The notes: generated by a model not told the origin, from the sequence alone. A stretch of DNA of 64,000 nucleotides from Clostridium sp. LS (GCF_002760435.1 NZ_AUUU01000038.1:1-64000); one strand, 5' to 3'; numbered from the stretch's first letter, positions 44,314 through 55,741 are shown. Translations and numbers: made by a program.

Positions 44314-45069
44314 ATGAAAAAAAATTTAAAATTTGAAAAAATTATTTTTACTGTTTTGATAAGTTTAACTATAATTATATTTGCCTGTGGGTGTACAAGC
44401 GTACAAGGGAATAATGGTAGTAATTTTAAGGTTAACCTGGTTGGAACTAGTAAAAATACTGATAATATAGAGAATAATAGGGTACTTAATTATGATGAGG
44501 TTAAAGATTCATTAATAAGATTTCATGTAATAGCGAATAGTGATAATGATGATGACCAAAAATTAAAATTAAAAGTTAAAGATAAAGTAATAGATTATTT
44601 ATATCCTTATTTAAATAAGTCAGCATCCTTAGATGAGTCTAGGCAAATTATAAAAGACAGAATGCAGGAAGTAAAGAAAATTGCAGAAGAAGTAATTAAA
44701 GAAAATAATTATGGATATAATGTACAGGTTCAATTATCTAGAGAAAATTTCCCTGAAAAGTCTTATGGTAACATAACTTTACCACAAGGTAACTATGAGG
44801 CCTTTAGGATAATCATAGGAAGTGGACAAGGGAGAAATTGGTGGTGTGTAATGTTTCCGCCATTATGTTTTGTTGATGAGTCAAAGGCGCAAGTAGAGTA
44901 TGATAAAACAGAAGAAAAAATAAAATCAAGTGAAAACCAATCTAATTTGCATGAGCAATTAAATCAGGATAAAGATGAACCAAGTAAGCAAGAAGATGAT
45001 GATAAGGGAAATAATAATATACAAATAAAATTTAAAATCGTAGAGATGTTTAAGGATTTATTTAGTTAA
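44314..45069 (+). CDS. spoIIR: Stage II sporulation protein R
   Basis: 251 aa. An N-terminal hydrophobic export segment ends in FACGCTS, so it may be lipidated or cleaved. The conserved body contains IRFHVIANSDNDDDQKLKLKVKD and GNYEAFRIIIGSGQGRNWWCVMFPPLCF, diagnostic for SpoIIR. The protein is secreted from the forespore and triggers SpoIIGA to process pro-sigma-E in the mother cell. The C-terminal 50 residues are a charged low-complexity tail. Start at ATG 44314 with GGGGG 7 nt upstream. Probable sigma-F promoter immediately upstream. Confidence 0.92.
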   Translation: MKKNLKFEKIIFTVLISLTIIIFACGCTSVQGNNGSNFKVNLVGTSKNTDNIENNRVLNYDEVKDSLIRFHVIANSDNDDDQKLKLKVKDKVIDYLYPYLNKSASLDESRQIIKDRMQEVKKIAEEVIKENNYGYNVQVQLSRENFPEKSYGNITLPQGNYEAFRIIIGSGQGRNWWCVMFPPLCFVDESKAQVEYDKTEEKIKSSENQSNLHEQLNQDKDEPSKQEDDDKGNNNIQIKFKIVEMFKDLFS

Positions 45070-45264
45070 AAAACAGAGTTATAAGACATTTGAAGTAATA
45101 AGATATTTCATCATGTGTATAAATTTAAAAAAGTACAATGTAGATATTATTTTTGTAACTATAATTTTCAATTAAGATTACTTTTGAAAGTAAATCTGCA
45201 TTATACTTTGTAAATTAGATTACAAAGCAAATGAAAAATATAAAATAACATTTGGAGGTTAATT

Positions 45265-45681
45265 ATGAATAAAAAAGCAATTATTACTGTTGATAGTACT
45301 GTTATAAATGATGAAGAAGATTTAATAGGATTAGTAACTCCAGGAGATTTTTATGAAATGCAGGATGGGTTTAAGGTAGAGTACGAAGAAACAAAACTTT
45401 CTGGAATGGAAGGAACAAAAACTACGATAATAATAAGAAAAGATTCCTTTGATTTAATTAGGGAAGGGACCACAGAAACTAGAATGGAGTTTAAAGATAA
45501 GCAAAAGACAGTATCTTTATATAAAACGCCATATGGAATAATGGATATAAAAATAGATACTAGGAAACTTGATATAAATGTTAATGAAAATGGTGGAGTT
45601 ATAAGTACAATGTACATATTAGAAATTGGTGGACAACCAGCATTGAAGACTAATTTGACAATTGATATAAGGCTTAATTAA
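45265..45681 (+). CDS. DUF1934 (YwiB-like) protein
   Basis: 138 aa, predicted all-beta calycin-like barrel, family DUF1934. Landmarks are KLSGMEGTKTTIII, a YKTPYGIMDIKIDTRKLDI strand pair and the C-terminal LKTNLTIDIRL. Small cytoplasmic protein of unknown function, often found near pyrG or argS in Firmicutes. GGAGGT at 45253 precedes ATG 45265. Confidence 0.83.
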   Translation: MNKKAIITVDSTVINDEEDLIGLVTPGDFYEMQDGFKVEYEETKLSGMEGTKTTIIIRKDSFDLIREGTTETRMEFKDKQKTVSLYKTPYGIMDIKIDTRKLDINVNENGGVISTMYILEIGGQPALKTNLTIDIRLN

Positions 45682-45797
45682 ATTATATGCAATAAAAAAT
45701 ATGACATCAGCCTCTCTTTTGAAAGAATAAAAAAGATTGAAATATATTTGATTAATTTAAAAAATAACAGGATATAATTTGAAAGGGAGGGATATGT

Positions 45798-46103
45798 ATG
45801 GAAAATAAATTGAAATATTTAAAGATATTGAATAATATATGTAGTTATTATGGAATAGGTGAAGAAAAATTTATAGAATTATTAAAAAATAGAGACAATA
45901 AATATATATTATTGTTAATATTAAAGAATAATCATTGCCTAGAAGTTGATCAGATTAAAGAGATACTTAAACTTAAAACGGCAAAGAGTATAAATAACAG
46001 TGTAAAGTTGGCTGAAGAAAAGTTATTGATAAATAAGCTTTTTAGAGAAAGGTATTTTGAACTAGAAAATAATATAGGAAAGAATAGTATAACTAATTTA
46101 TAA
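45798..46103 (+). CDS. Small helical protein of unknown function upstream of pyrG
   Basis: 101 aa, predicted almost wholly helical, basic. The middle (LLLILKNNHCLEVDQIKEILKL) followed by KTAKSINNSVKLAEEKLL resembles the layout of a DNA-binding helix-turn-helix such as DnaA domain IV, but the match is too weak for a call. GGGAGGG at 45785 gives a good start. Similar small genes sit upstream of pyrG in other clostridia as far as I recall. Function unknown. Confidence 0.6.
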   Translation: MENKLKYLKILNNICSYYGIGEEKFIELLKNRDNKYILLLILKNNHCLEVDQIKEILKLKTAKSINNSVKLAEEKLLINKLFRERYFELENNIGKNSITNL

Positions 46104-46167
46104 AAAAAGACTAGATATTAATACAAATATGTGATAATATAATACCTATGTTATCAAGCAACACAGA

Positions 46168-46193
46168 TACCCCATAATATATTTTATGGGGTA
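46168..46193 (+). promoter_or_regulatory. Hairpin in the pyrG leader
   Basis: TACCCCATAA (46168-46177) pairs perfectly with TTATGGGGTA (46184-46193) around TATATT. It lies 77 bp upstream of the pyrG start. B. subtilis pyrG is controlled by a leader attenuator, but no T run follows this hairpin, so equivalence is doubtful. Confidence 0.35.
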
Positions 46194-46234
46194 ATATACA
46201 TTATAGCATCGATTGATTGAAATGTCAATAGTAA

Positions 46235-47881
<1,647 letters not shown>

Positions 47882-48199
47882 AAATTGTTTTATTAACAAG
47901 TTTAATATATAATAATTTTGAGAATAATAAATACATGAACTGGTGAATTTATCGTAATAATTTACCAGTTCAAAATTATATAAAATTGATATATAATAAA
48001 TTAAATAAAATTTGATATTAATTTTTTATGAAAATTCCTAAAATGTTAAAATTAAAGTTCAAAAGGATATTCTGAATTATCCCTAAAATGTATATCACAT
48101 CTAATCATCTTATTATTAGTTTTCCAATTGCAAGTAAAAGAAAAAATTTTATAAAAATGATTTTTATAGATTAACAGTCTATAAATTGGAGGTGGAAAT
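47882..48199. other. Gap between pyrG and rho with two hairpins
   Basis: A 13-pair hairpin (47937-47949 with 47959-47971, one G-T pair) lies downstream of pyrG but is not followed by T, so it is at most a weak terminator or RNA 3'-end stabiliser. Close to rho, TTTATAGA (48163-48170) pairs perfectly with TCTATAAA (48178-48185), ending 2 bases before the rho Shine-Dalgarno. The rest is AT-rich without an evident promoter. Confidence 0.45.
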
Positions 48200-49645
48200 T
48201 TGACAAAACAAGAATACGAAAGTATGACATTAACAGCCTTAAAAGATATTGCTAAAGATTTGGGCGTTAAGAATATATCTAAGTATAAAAAAAATGAGTT
48301 GATAGAAGAAATATTAAAAAGTTCTAATAATTTTATAGAAAAAGATGGCGTTATTTTGAGAGAGAATATAGCTCCAAAAGTTGCGGAAAAACCTCAAGAT
48401 ACTAAAGAAAGAATTAATAATAAGGAAACTACAAAAGCGAGTGGTGATACTGAGAAAAAGGAAGAAATTGTGTCTAAGGATGAAAGTGCAGAGAAAAAAG
48501 AAAACTTGAAAGAAATGATAGATGAATCCAATGTAGCAAAAGGAATTTTAGAAATTTTAGAAAATAACAGCTTTGGATTTTTAAGATGTAAGAATTACTT
48601 AACTAGTAGTGATGATATATATGTATCTCCGTCGCAAATTAGAAGGTTTAATTTAAGAACTGGCGATGAAGTGGAAGGAAAAGTAAGGGAAGCAAAAGAA
48701 ACAGAAAAATTTAAAGCCCTTTTGTTTGTTCAAAAAGTTAATGGTGAGCATCCAGAAAAAGCTATAGGCAGAAAATCATTTGAAACTTTAACTCCTATAT
48801 ATCCTAAAGAGAGGTTGAGATTAGAGACTTCTGATAAAAATGATTTAGCATCTAGATTGATGGATATAATTTGTCCAATAGGGAAAGGGCAAAGAGGAAT
48901 TATTGTAGCTCCGCCTAAGGCTGGTAAAACTACTTTATTAAAAAAGGTAGCTCAGAATATTTCTAAGAATTATCCAGAAGTTAAATTAATAGTATTACTT
49001 ATAGATGAAAGACCAGAAGAAGTTACAGATATGAAGAGATCTATAAATGGGGATGTAGTTTATTCTACTTTTGATGAAGAACCACAAAATCATGCTAAGG
49101 TAGCCCAAATGGTTTTAGAAAGAGCTAAGAGAATGGTTGAACAAGGGAAAGATGTTGTTATTCTTATGGATAGTATAACAAGGCTATCTAGAGCATATAA
49201 TTTAACAATAAATCCTACAGGTAGAACTTTATCAGGAGGTCTTGATCCAGGTGCGCTAATAATGCCTAAAAAATTCTTTGGTGCGGCAAGAAAAATTGAA
49301 GAGGGTGGAAGCTTAACTATACTTGCAACTGCTCTTATAGAGACTGGATCAAGAATGGATGATATGATTTTTGAAGAGTTTAAAGGAACTGGAAATATGG
49401 AAGTTCATTTAGATAGAAGATTGCAAGAAAGAAGAATTTTCCCGGCTATAGATATATATAAATCAGGAACTAGAAAAGAAGATTTAATCTTATCTAAAGA
49501 CGAGTTAGAAGTTGCATTTTCTATAAGAAGGATAATGTACAAAGATGGAAATGCAGATGATGTTACAGAAAATCTTATCAATATGTTGTCTAAAACTACA
49601 GATAATAAGGAATTTATAAGTGCTTTTCAAAAGAAAACTCAATAA
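48200..49645 (+). CDS. rho: Transcription termination factor Rho
   Basis: 481 aa. An N-terminal Rho_N helical domain ([16 protein letters not shown]) is followed by a charged, Lys/Glu-rich insertion (about 55-105). The RNA-binding cold-shock-like domain is [11 protein letters not shown] with [13 protein letters not shown]. The hexameric ATPase core has [12 protein letters not shown] (Walker A), [16 protein letters not shown], and [19 protein letters not shown]. The insertion makes it longer than the 420 or so residues of E. coli Rho. TTG 48200 is the start, with GGAGGTGG just upstream. A terminator follows. Confidence 0.96.
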   Translation: MTKQEYESMTLTALKDIAKDLGVKNISKYKKNELIEEILKSSNNFIEKDGVILRENIAPKVAEKPQDTKERINNKETTKASGDTEKKEEIVSKDESAEKKENLKEMIDESNVAKGILEILENNSFGFLRCKNYLTSSDDIYVSPSQIRRFNLRTGDEVEGKVREAKETEKFKALLFVQKVNGEHPEKAIGRKSFETLTPIYPKERLRLETSDKNDLASRLMDIICPIGKGQRGIIVAPPKAGKTTLLKKVAQNISKNYPEVKLIVLLIDERPEEVTDMKRSINGDVVYSTFDEEPQNHAKVAQMVLERAKRMVEQGKDVVILMDSITRLSRAYNLTINPTGRTLSGGLDPGALIMPKKFFGAARKIEEGGSLTILATALIETGSRMDDMIFEEFKGTGNMEVHLDRRLQERRIFPAIDIYKSGTRKEDLILSKDELEVAFSIRRIMYKDGNADDVTENLINMLSKTTDNKEFISAFQKKTQ

Positions 49646-49650
49646 GAATA

Positions 49651-49687
49651 AAAGGATGACCAATATTAATGAGTGGTCATCCTTTTA
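49651..49687. terminator. Bidirectional terminator between rho and the glucosyltransferase gene
   Basis: AAAGGATGACCA (49651-49662) pairs perfectly with TGGTCATCCTTT (49674-49685). T follows on the plus strand and A-rich sequence precedes it, so it may serve both convergent genes. Confidence 0.8.
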
Positions 49688-50791
49688 TTTGTTTGAAATC
49701 AATTGATCTGCTATCTTAACTATTTTTGTTAGAGAATATGTTGAAGATAATTCCTTGAGTTTAGACCTCATTTTGCTTAACTCCTCTGGATTTTGGATTA
49801 AATGATTAATTGTATCGTTAATTTTATTAATATTTTTAACATAAATAGAGTATCCCTCGGTAGTGAGAAAATCAATATTTTCATTTTCTTGACCAGGGAT
49901 AGCAAAAGGAATTACTAATGGGATATTTTTAACAATGGATTCAGTGACAGTTAAACCGCCAGGCTTAGATATTATTACATCGCAGTAATCCATTAGGTAA
50001 GATATATCCTTGGTGAAACCTAATATGTGAAGTTTTTTATTTTCAAATTCATTATCTTTACAGTATTTTATTAATTTGTTTTTTAGGTGACTATTTTTAC
50101 CACAAACAACCGTAATTCTTAACTTATTTGTGTTTTTTAATAATTCCTTCAGAACTAGAAATATTTTGCTTAATCCGAGGCTTCCACCCATAAGTAATAA
50201 ATTAAAATATTCATCATCTTTTAGGGTATCGGCGGATGTAATTTCGGTATAAAATTTACTGTCTATAGGGATGCCTACAGGATAAATCTTATCAGGGTTA
50301 ATATTTCTGTCTATCAGTGATTGTTTAGTATAGTTACTTCCGGTAATGTAAGCGTCAACACAAGAATCTACATAGAGATAATGAGCTTTAAAATCAGTAA
50401 CTACTAAAATGAATGGAGTCTTCAATCCTTGTTTTTTTAAGTCTGAAAGTACACTTATATTAATAGAGTGAGTAGCTATAATGATATCAGGCTGTATTTC
50501 GTTTATAAGCCTGGAAACTTTCTTTCTAGTCAAAAAGAAAACATGTTTTAAAAATTTGTTAATGAATTTATTGTCGGTTAGTTTGTAAAATAAGCCATAA
50601 GTTCTTGGAAACTTTGAGGCAGAAATTTCATATGCCATTACTATAATGTCATTAAGAAATTTGCTGTTTTTAGCTAGAAAATCAAGCTTGGTGATTTGGT
50701 AACCAGCACTTTCAAAAGATTCTGCTACAGATGCAGCAGCTTGATTATGTCCTTGTCCTGTAGATGTTGTTAAGATTAATACTTTTTTCAT
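49685..50791 (-). CDS. Diacylglycerol glucosyltransferase-like protein (GT28, UgtP/MGDG synthase family)
   Basis: 368 aa. The N-terminal VLILTTSTGQGHNQAAASVAE is typical of MGDG-synthase-like enzymes. The C-terminal half shows LLLMGGSLGLSKI, VVCGKNSHLKNKL and the donor-site segment VIISKPGGLTVTES, followed by PFAIPGQENEN. Such enzymes add glucose or galactose to diacylglycerol at the inner membrane face, making glycolipids or the lipoteichoic acid anchor. Start ATG 50791 is preferred to an in-frame GTG at 50800, though the ribosome site (GAGTGA) is weak. It may supply the anchor used by the LtaS-type enzyme at 11489; this is inference. Confidence 0.85.
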   Translation of the reverse strand: MKKVLILTTSTGQGHNQAAASVAESFESAGYQITKLDFLAKNSKFLNDIIVMAYEISASKFPRTYGLFYKLTDNKFINKFLKHVFFLTRKKVSRLINEIQPDIIIATHSINISVLSDLKKQGLKTPFILVVTDFKAHYLYVDSCVDAYITGSNYTKQSLIDRNINPDKIYPVGIPIDSKFYTEITSADTLKDDEYFNLLLMGGSLGLSKIFLVLKELLKNTNKLRITVVCGKNSHLKNKLIKYCKDNEFENKKLHILGFTKDISYLMDYCDVIISKPGGLTVTESIVKNIPLVIPFAIPGQENENIDFLTTEGYSIYVKNINKINDTINHLIQNPEELSKMRSKLKELSSTYSLTKIVKIADQLISNK

Positions 50792-50976
50792 GAAAGTCAC
50801 TCATTTCGATTGTATTATATTACATAGTTTACCATGTTTATTATATAATTTAAATATTAAATTATGTATGGTAATGTATTAAAATATAGTTAATTATCTT
50901 AATATTATGTAGATAAAAAATTTTTTATGTTAATGTATGGACAAATAACCGTTTTTCTATATCTATTAAGGTTAAC

Positions 50977-51002
50977 AAAAAGGGAAAGACATTGTCTTTC
51001 CC
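50977..51002 (-). terminator. Terminator of rpmE
   Basis: Minus strand: GGGAAAGAC (50994-51002) pairs with GTCTTTCCC (50982-50990), followed by TTTTT (complement of 50977-50981). The plus-strand arms are the same palindrome. Confidence 0.85.
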
Positions 51003-51010
51003 TCAGGTTA

Positions 51011-51220
51011 TTACTTGCTGCCAAGGTTGAATCTTTTGTTGAATTTATCAACTCTTCCACCAACGTCAACAATTTTTTGTTTTCCAGTGAAGAATGGGTG
51101 GCATTTAGAGCATATTTCAACTTTTAATTCTGATTTAACAGAACCTGTAGTGAAAGTGTTTCCACATGCACACTTAACCACTGTTTCGTGGTGGTATTCT
51201 GGATGTATGCCTTCTCTCAT
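51011..51220 (-). CDS. rpmE: 50S ribosomal protein L31 (zinc-binding type)
   Basis: 69 aa. [23 protein letters not shown] opens the protein. Cysteines in CAC and CSKC form the zinc ribbon of the C+ type L31, and [24 protein letters not shown] is diagnostic. Component of the large subunit at the central protuberance. GAGGTGA precedes the minus-strand ATG. It forms a single-gene unit with its own terminator. Confidence 0.97.
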   Translation of the reverse strand: MREGIHPEYHHETVVKCACGNTFTTGSVKSELKVEICSKCHPFFTGKQKIVDVGGRVDKFNKRFNLGSK

Positions 51221-51408
51221 TATTATTCACCTCTTTCAATTATATGAACTTATGTTAATTATTCAATAACAACCTCTAAATTATAGCATAGTGGAAAATT
51301 AGCGTCAATAATAAATTATGGGGTGTAATTATATAAAAATATCTTTTTATGATTAGTATTAAATGATATAATCGTGTATGATACCTTTAGAAGGAGAGTA
51401 CTTTATGT

Positions 51409-51993
51409 ATGAGTAAATTATATTTTAGATATGGGGCTATGAATTCAGGTAAGTCAACTCATTTAATGCAAGTTGCTTATAATTATGAAGAGCGGGGAAT
51501 GAGAGTGATTATTATAAAGCCTTTGATTGATAATAAAGGCGGGGATACGCTTGTATCTAGACTAGGAGTAAATAGGCAGGTAGATTTATTAATTTCCGAA
51601 AATGATAATATTTTAAATATAGTACATAATTATTTAACAAACGGCAAAAAAATAGATTGTATATTAGTAGATGAAGTTCAATTTATGAAGTCTGAACAGA
51701 TTGATCAATTATTTGAAATAGCAGTTAAGATTAATATACCTATAATATGCTATGGTCTTAGAACGGATTTTAAAATGAATGGATTTGAAGGGAGTATACG
51801 GTTGCTTTTGCTAGCACATAGTATAGAGGAAATGAAAACAATATGCGCGTGCGGTAAAAAAGCTATATTTAATGGAAGAAAAATAAATAATAGATTTGTA
51901 TTTGAAGGGGAGCAAATTGCTATAGATGAGCAGGATAATGTTGAATATGAATCATTATGTGGAGAGTGTTATTACAAATACAAAGAAAAATAA
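51409..51993 (+). CDS. tdk: Thymidine kinase
   Basis: 194 aa, type II thymidine kinase. FRYGAMNSGKSTHLMQ (P-loop), VDEVQFMK (Walker B-like, catalytic Glu), CYGLRTDFK and the lasso region are present. The zinc site is CACGKKA plus CGECYYK. Phosphorylates thymidine for salvage. AAGGAGAG at 51391 precedes ATG 51409. The DUF1385-PrmC fusion starts 24 nt downstream, forming an operon with prfA further on. Confidence 0.94.
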   Translation: MSKLYFRYGAMNSGKSTHLMQVAYNYEERGMRVIIIKPLIDNKGGDTLVSRLGVNRQVDLLISENDNILNIVHNYLTNGKKIDCILVDEVQFMKSEQIDQLFEIAVKINIPIICYGLRTDFKMNGFEGSIRLLLLAHSIEEMKTICACGKKAIFNGRKINNRFVFEGEQIAIDEQDNVEYESLCGECYYKYKEK

Positions 51994-52017
51994 TAAAAGA
52001 GAGTAAGTGATTATTTA

Positions 52018-53778
52018 ATGAAAAGACGTGATGTTGGGGGTCAAGCTGTAATAGAAGGAGTTATGATGAGAGGCAGTAAAAGTCTTGCAACAGCAGTTCG
52101 AACTCCTAAAGGAAATATAGAAATAGACTATAAAGATAACAGACCAATAACTAAAAAGTATCCTATACTAAATATACCTTTTCTCAGAGGTTTTTTTGTA
52201 CTAGTAGAATCAATGAAGGTTGGGATGGAATCATTAAATTATTCTGCTACATTTTTAGAGGGTGAAGATGAGGAACCATCGAAATTTGAAAAATGGCTGG
52301 AAGATAAACTAGGTAAAAAAGCTAATGATGTACTAATGGGGATAACAATGTTTATTTCTTTTATTCTTGCTATAGGACTTTTTGTTGCATTGCCAACAGG
52401 TATTGCTTCGTTTTTTAAAGGGTTAAGTATCTCTAATATAATGTTAAATTTAATTGAGGCATGTATAAGAATAATAGTCCTTTTATTATATATGTTTTTC
52501 ATAAGTAAACTTGATGATATATACAGAGTTTTTCAATATCATGGGGCTGAACATAAAACAATATTTTGCTATGAAGCTATGGAAGAGTTAACGGTAGAAA
52601 ATGTCAGAAAACAACCAAGACTACATCCGAGATGTGGTACGAATTTTTTATTTTTAGTCATGCTTGTTAGCATTATAGTATTTTCTTTTACCGGCTGGGG
52701 TGGAATTGTTCAGCGGTTAGTGATTAGAATTGTTCTTATACCGTTAGTAACCGGTATAAGTTATGAGCTTATAAAGTGGCTAGGCAAAAATGATAACATG
52801 TTAGCTAAAGTAATAGCTTACCCAGGTCTTAAGTTGCAATTGCTAACTACTAAGGAACCGGATGATTCACAAATTGAAGTTGCTATTGCATCTTTAAAAG
52901 CAGCAGAAGGAATTAAAGAACCTAATAAGAATATTGAGGAATTATTAAAAGCAGGAACTTTTACCTTAAAAGAAAAGGGGATTGATACAGCACGATTGGA
53001 TGCTGAGTTATTGCTGGGGAGCGTAATTGAAAAAAATAGAATTTATTTAATTACAAACAAAGAAGAAGAAATAAGCGAAGAAAATGCCAAAAAATATTTC
53101 GATTTAATTGAAAAACGAAGAAATAGAATGCCGGTTAAATATATTTTAAATAAGTGTGAGTTTATGGGAATTGAATTATATGTTGAAGAAGGTGTATTAA
53201 TTCCAAGAGATGATACTGAAATACTTGTGGATGAAGTGCTTAAAAGTATAGAAGAAAATGAGGAGAAGCAAATATGCGATTTGTGCTGTGGTTCTGGTGC
53301 AATTGGTATTGCATTGGCACACTATAGGAAAAATGTAAAGGTAGATTTAATAGATTATTATCCTGTTCCAGAAAGGGTATCACTAATAAATATAAAGAAA
53401 AATGATATGGAAGATAGAGTTACATTTATAAAGAGTAATTTGCTGGAAAAAGCTATAGAGGATAAAAAAAATTATGATATCATTGTTTCTAATCCCCCTT
53501 ATATAGAGGAAGAGGAAATAGATAATCTTATGGACGATGTTAAAAATTATGAGCCGCACACAGCCCTAAATGGTGGTGCTGATGGGTTAGAATTCTATAA
53601 AAAAATAATTCTGCAAAGTCAGTATGTGCTGAAAGAATCTGGAATATTAGCCTTTGAAATAGGGTATAATCAAGGAGAAGCAGTAAAATCGTTGATGGAA
53701 GAATATAATTTTAAGGATATAAAAGTAATTAAAGATTTTGCTAGTCTAGATAGGATAGTTATGGCAGTTAAGAGTTAA
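52018..53778 (+). CDS. prmC: DUF1385 membrane domain fused to release factor glutamine methyltransferase PrmC
   Basis: 586 aa, two parts. Residues 1-285 are DUF1385: GGQAVIEGVMMRG at the start, three or four hydrophobic helices and FQYHGAEHKTI (His-rich segment), RLHPRCGTNFLF. Residues 300-586 are PrmC/HemK: an N-terminal helical substrate domain, the SAM motif ICDLCCGSGAIGIALA and the catalytic NPPY (about 491-494). PrmC methylates the Gln of the GGQ motif in release factors; RF1 is encoded 207 bp downstream. The frame is open across the join, with no internal stop or frameshift. Its membrane domain would tether the methylase to the membrane. The stop codon lies in a palindromic repeat. Confidence 0.9.
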   Translation: MKRRDVGGQAVIEGVMMRGSKSLATAVRTPKGNIEIDYKDNRPITKKYPILNIPFLRGFFVLVESMKVGMESLNYSATFLEGEDEEPSKFEKWLEDKLGKKANDVLMGITMFISFILAIGLFVALPTGIASFFKGLSISNIMLNLIEACIRIIVLLLYMFFISKLDDIYRVFQYHGAEHKTIFCYEAMEELTVENVRKQPRLHPRCGTNFLFLVMLVSIIVFSFTGWGGIVQRLVIRIVLIPLVTGISYELIKWLGKNDNMLAKVIAYPGLKLQLLTTKEPDDSQIEVAIASLKAAEGIKEPNKNIEELLKAGTFTLKEKGIDTARLDAELLLGSVIEKNRIYLITNKEEEISEENAKKYFDLIEKRRNRMPVKYILNKCEFMGIELYVEEGVLIPRDDTEILVDEVLKSIEENEEKQICDLCCGSGAIGIALAHYRKNVKVDLIDYYPVPERVSLINIKKNDMEDRVTFIKSNLLEKAIEDKKNYDIIVSNPPYIEEEEIDNLMDDVKNYEPHTALNGGADGLEFYKKIILQSQYVLKESGILAFEIGYNQGEAVKSLMEEYNFKDIKVIKDFASLDRIVMAVKS

Positions 53779-53921
53779 CAATTATAGAAGGAAAGCCATA
53801 GGTTTTTCAAAAATATATTTAAAGAAATTACGCAGTAAAAAGTAATGCTCCAAATCTTGTATTTGGTTAGTAAGACTTTCTTTATGAGCTTCATCTTCAA
53901 CTGTACACTGTTAACTCTTAA
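53768..53921. repeat. Palindromic intergenic repeat, family 1 copy B
   Basis: Tips TTAAGAGTTAACA (53768-53780) and TGTTAACTCTTAA (53909-53921) are perfect inverted repeats. The core (about 53820-53903) is clearly homologous to 4313-4390: AATTAC-CA-TAAAAAGTAATGCT, CAAAT, and GACTTTCT-TGAGCTTC blocks. The left tip overlaps the last codons and stop of the prmC fusion gene. Confidence 0.7.
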
Positions 53922-53985
53922 TTGTTAACTGATTTAAGTTGTGATATAATGTAGAAATGTGAAAAAAAAAGTACGGAGTGATTAA

Positions 53986-55068
53986 ATGTTATTAGATAGA
54001 TTAGAATTTATAGAAAATAAATATGATGAATTATCAGTTAAAATTAGTGATCCTTCAATTATGCAAAATCAGAATGAATGGAGAAAATTATGCAAAGAAC
54101 ATGCTGATTTAGAAATTATAGTAAATGCATATAGAGATTACAAGAAAGTAACTGAAGATTTAAAGGCTAACAAGGAAATGTTAAGCAGCGAAAGTGATAG
54201 AGAGATGAGAGAAATGTTAAATGAAGAAATAACAGATCTCACAAATAGGGAAGCTGAATTAGAAAGAGAAATTCAAATCTTATTACTTCCTAAAGACCCT
54301 AATGATGATAAGAATGTATTTATTGAAATCAGAGGGGGTGCAGGTGGTGAGGAAGCTGCACTATTCGCTTATAACTTATTCAGAATGTATACTAGGTATG
54401 CTGAAACTCAAAGATGGGCCACAGAGATTATGAGTTTAAATGAGACAGATCTAGGTGGTTTCAAGGAAGTTGTCTTTATGATAAAGGGTAATGGCGCTTA
54501 TTCTAAGCTAAAATATGAAAGCGGCGTTCATAGAGTACAAAGAGTGCCAGATACTGAGTCAAGCGGAAGGATTCATACTTCAACAGCTACAGTAGCGGTT
54601 TTGCCAGAGGTGGACGATGTTGAAATAGAAGTTTTAGATAAAGATGTAAGAATAGATGTATTTAGAGCTTCAGGAAATGGGGGACAATGTGTTAATACAA
54701 CAGATTCAGCTGTTAGAATTACTCATTTACCAACAGGCCTTGTGGTTTCATGTCAAGATGAAAAATCACAATTAAAAAACAAAGAAAAGGCTATGAAAGT
54801 TTTAAAGTCAAGGCTTTATGAACAAGCAGAGAGAGAAAGAGCAGAAGGAATCGCTGAAGATAGAAAGAGTCAAGTTGGAACCGGAGATAGAAGTGAAAGA
54901 ATTAGGACCTATAACTACCCACAAGGAAGAGTTACTGACCATAGAATAGGATTAACTTTATATAAGTTAGATACATTTTTAGCTGGAGATCTTGATGAAA
55001 TGATAAATGCACTTATCACAGCAGATCAAGCTGAAAAAATGAAATCCATGGGAAATACACAAATGTAA
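53986..55068 (+). CDS. prfA: Peptide chain release factor 1
   Basis: 360 aa. Recognises UAA and UAG. The N-terminal coiled domain, a PxT-type decoding segment ([24 protein letters not shown]) and the peptidyl-hydrolysis loop [12 protein letters not shown] are all present, followed by the [13 protein letters not shown] segment. GGQ is the site methylated by the upstream PrmC. CGGAGTG precedes ATG 53986. Full length. Confidence 0.97.
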   Translation: MLLDRLEFIENKYDELSVKISDPSIMQNQNEWRKLCKEHADLEIIVNAYRDYKKVTEDLKANKEMLSSESDREMREMLNEEITDLTNREAELEREIQILLLPKDPNDDKNVFIEIRGGAGGEEAALFAYNLFRMYTRYAETQRWATEIMSLNETDLGGFKEVVFMIKGNGAYSKLKYESGVHRVQRVPDTESSGRIHTSTATVAVLPEVDDVEIEVLDKDVRIDVFRASGNGGQCVNTTDSAVRITHLPTGLVVSCQDEKSQLKNKEKAMKVLKSRLYEQAERERAEGIAEDRKSQVGTGDRSERIRTYNYPQGRVTDHRIGLTLYKLDTFLAGDLDEMINALITADQAEKMKSMGNTQM

Positions 55069-55153
55069 TAATTAATTACTTAACAAAGCCTTGCATTATA
55101 TTATGTAGGGCTTTAGACATAATATGCATTAAAAGTAATTTAGGGGATTAATT

Positions 55154-55741
55154 ATGGATATATATAAAGCTATAAAAAAGGAAAAATCTCATCTTAAAAT
55201 ATTTTTGATTTCTATGGTTGTTATTGCACTATTTCTTCCTATAATACTGTTAATAACGGGATTAACTACTATATTTTATATAAGTTATGTAATCTTTATT
55301 GAGTTTTTGATAGTAGTAGCTATCATTGTTAAAATGAATGGTTATAAAGTAGAGTATAGATACTTAAACAATAGATTGATATTTAAAACGGGAATTTTTG
55401 TTAAAGAATATTTAATTATATGTGACAAAGTTGTCCTAGTACATACAAATAAATCAGATTATGATTTAGAGATTGTTTTAATAACGAATGTAAAATTTAA
55501 GAATAGAGGATTAAGGCTAGTAGATCAAAATTTTTTAAAGAGATATCCGCAAATTTCCGAGCAATATAATGTTATTAATAAAGCAAGCCCCAATAGAGAT
55601 TATTATTTTCAGGTAATTAAAAGAGGCGGATTAAAGAAATATTTATTGTTAGATTTAATATATAAGAATTGTGTTAAGGCTGTTTATACTGATGATAGTA
55701 TACAGAACATAAAGATCGCTAGAGGACAGCTTATAGTTTAA
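55154..55741 (+). CDS. Membrane protein of unknown function
   Basis: 195 aa. Two hydrophobic helices (about 17-38 and 40-60) are followed by a soluble, mostly beta domain (YKVEYRYLNNRLIFKTGIFVKEYLIICDKV) that resembles bacterial PH-like domains of YdbS type; this is only an impression. It lies between prfA and the Sua5 gene, 85 nt after the former. Basic. GGGGAT precedes ATG 55154. Confidence 0.6.
   Translation: MDIYKAIKKEKSHLKIFLISMVVIALFLPIILLITGLTTIFYISYVIFIEFLIVVAIIVKMNGYKVEYRYLNNRLIFKTGIFVKEYLIICDKVVLVHTNKSDYDLEIVLITNVKFKNRGLRLVDQNFLKRYPQISEQYNVINKASPNRDYYFQVIKRGGLKKYLLLDLIYKNCVKAVYTDDSIQNIKIARGQLIV

Noticed and set aside
45176-45197. Short hairpin before the DUF1934 gene as a spoIIR terminator
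   Set aside because: Imperfect stem, followed by no T run and more than 100 bp after the spoIIR stop.
47937-47971. Hairpin after pyrG as an intrinsic terminator
   Set aside because: The stem is good but no T run follows on either strand, so it is described only as a hairpin.
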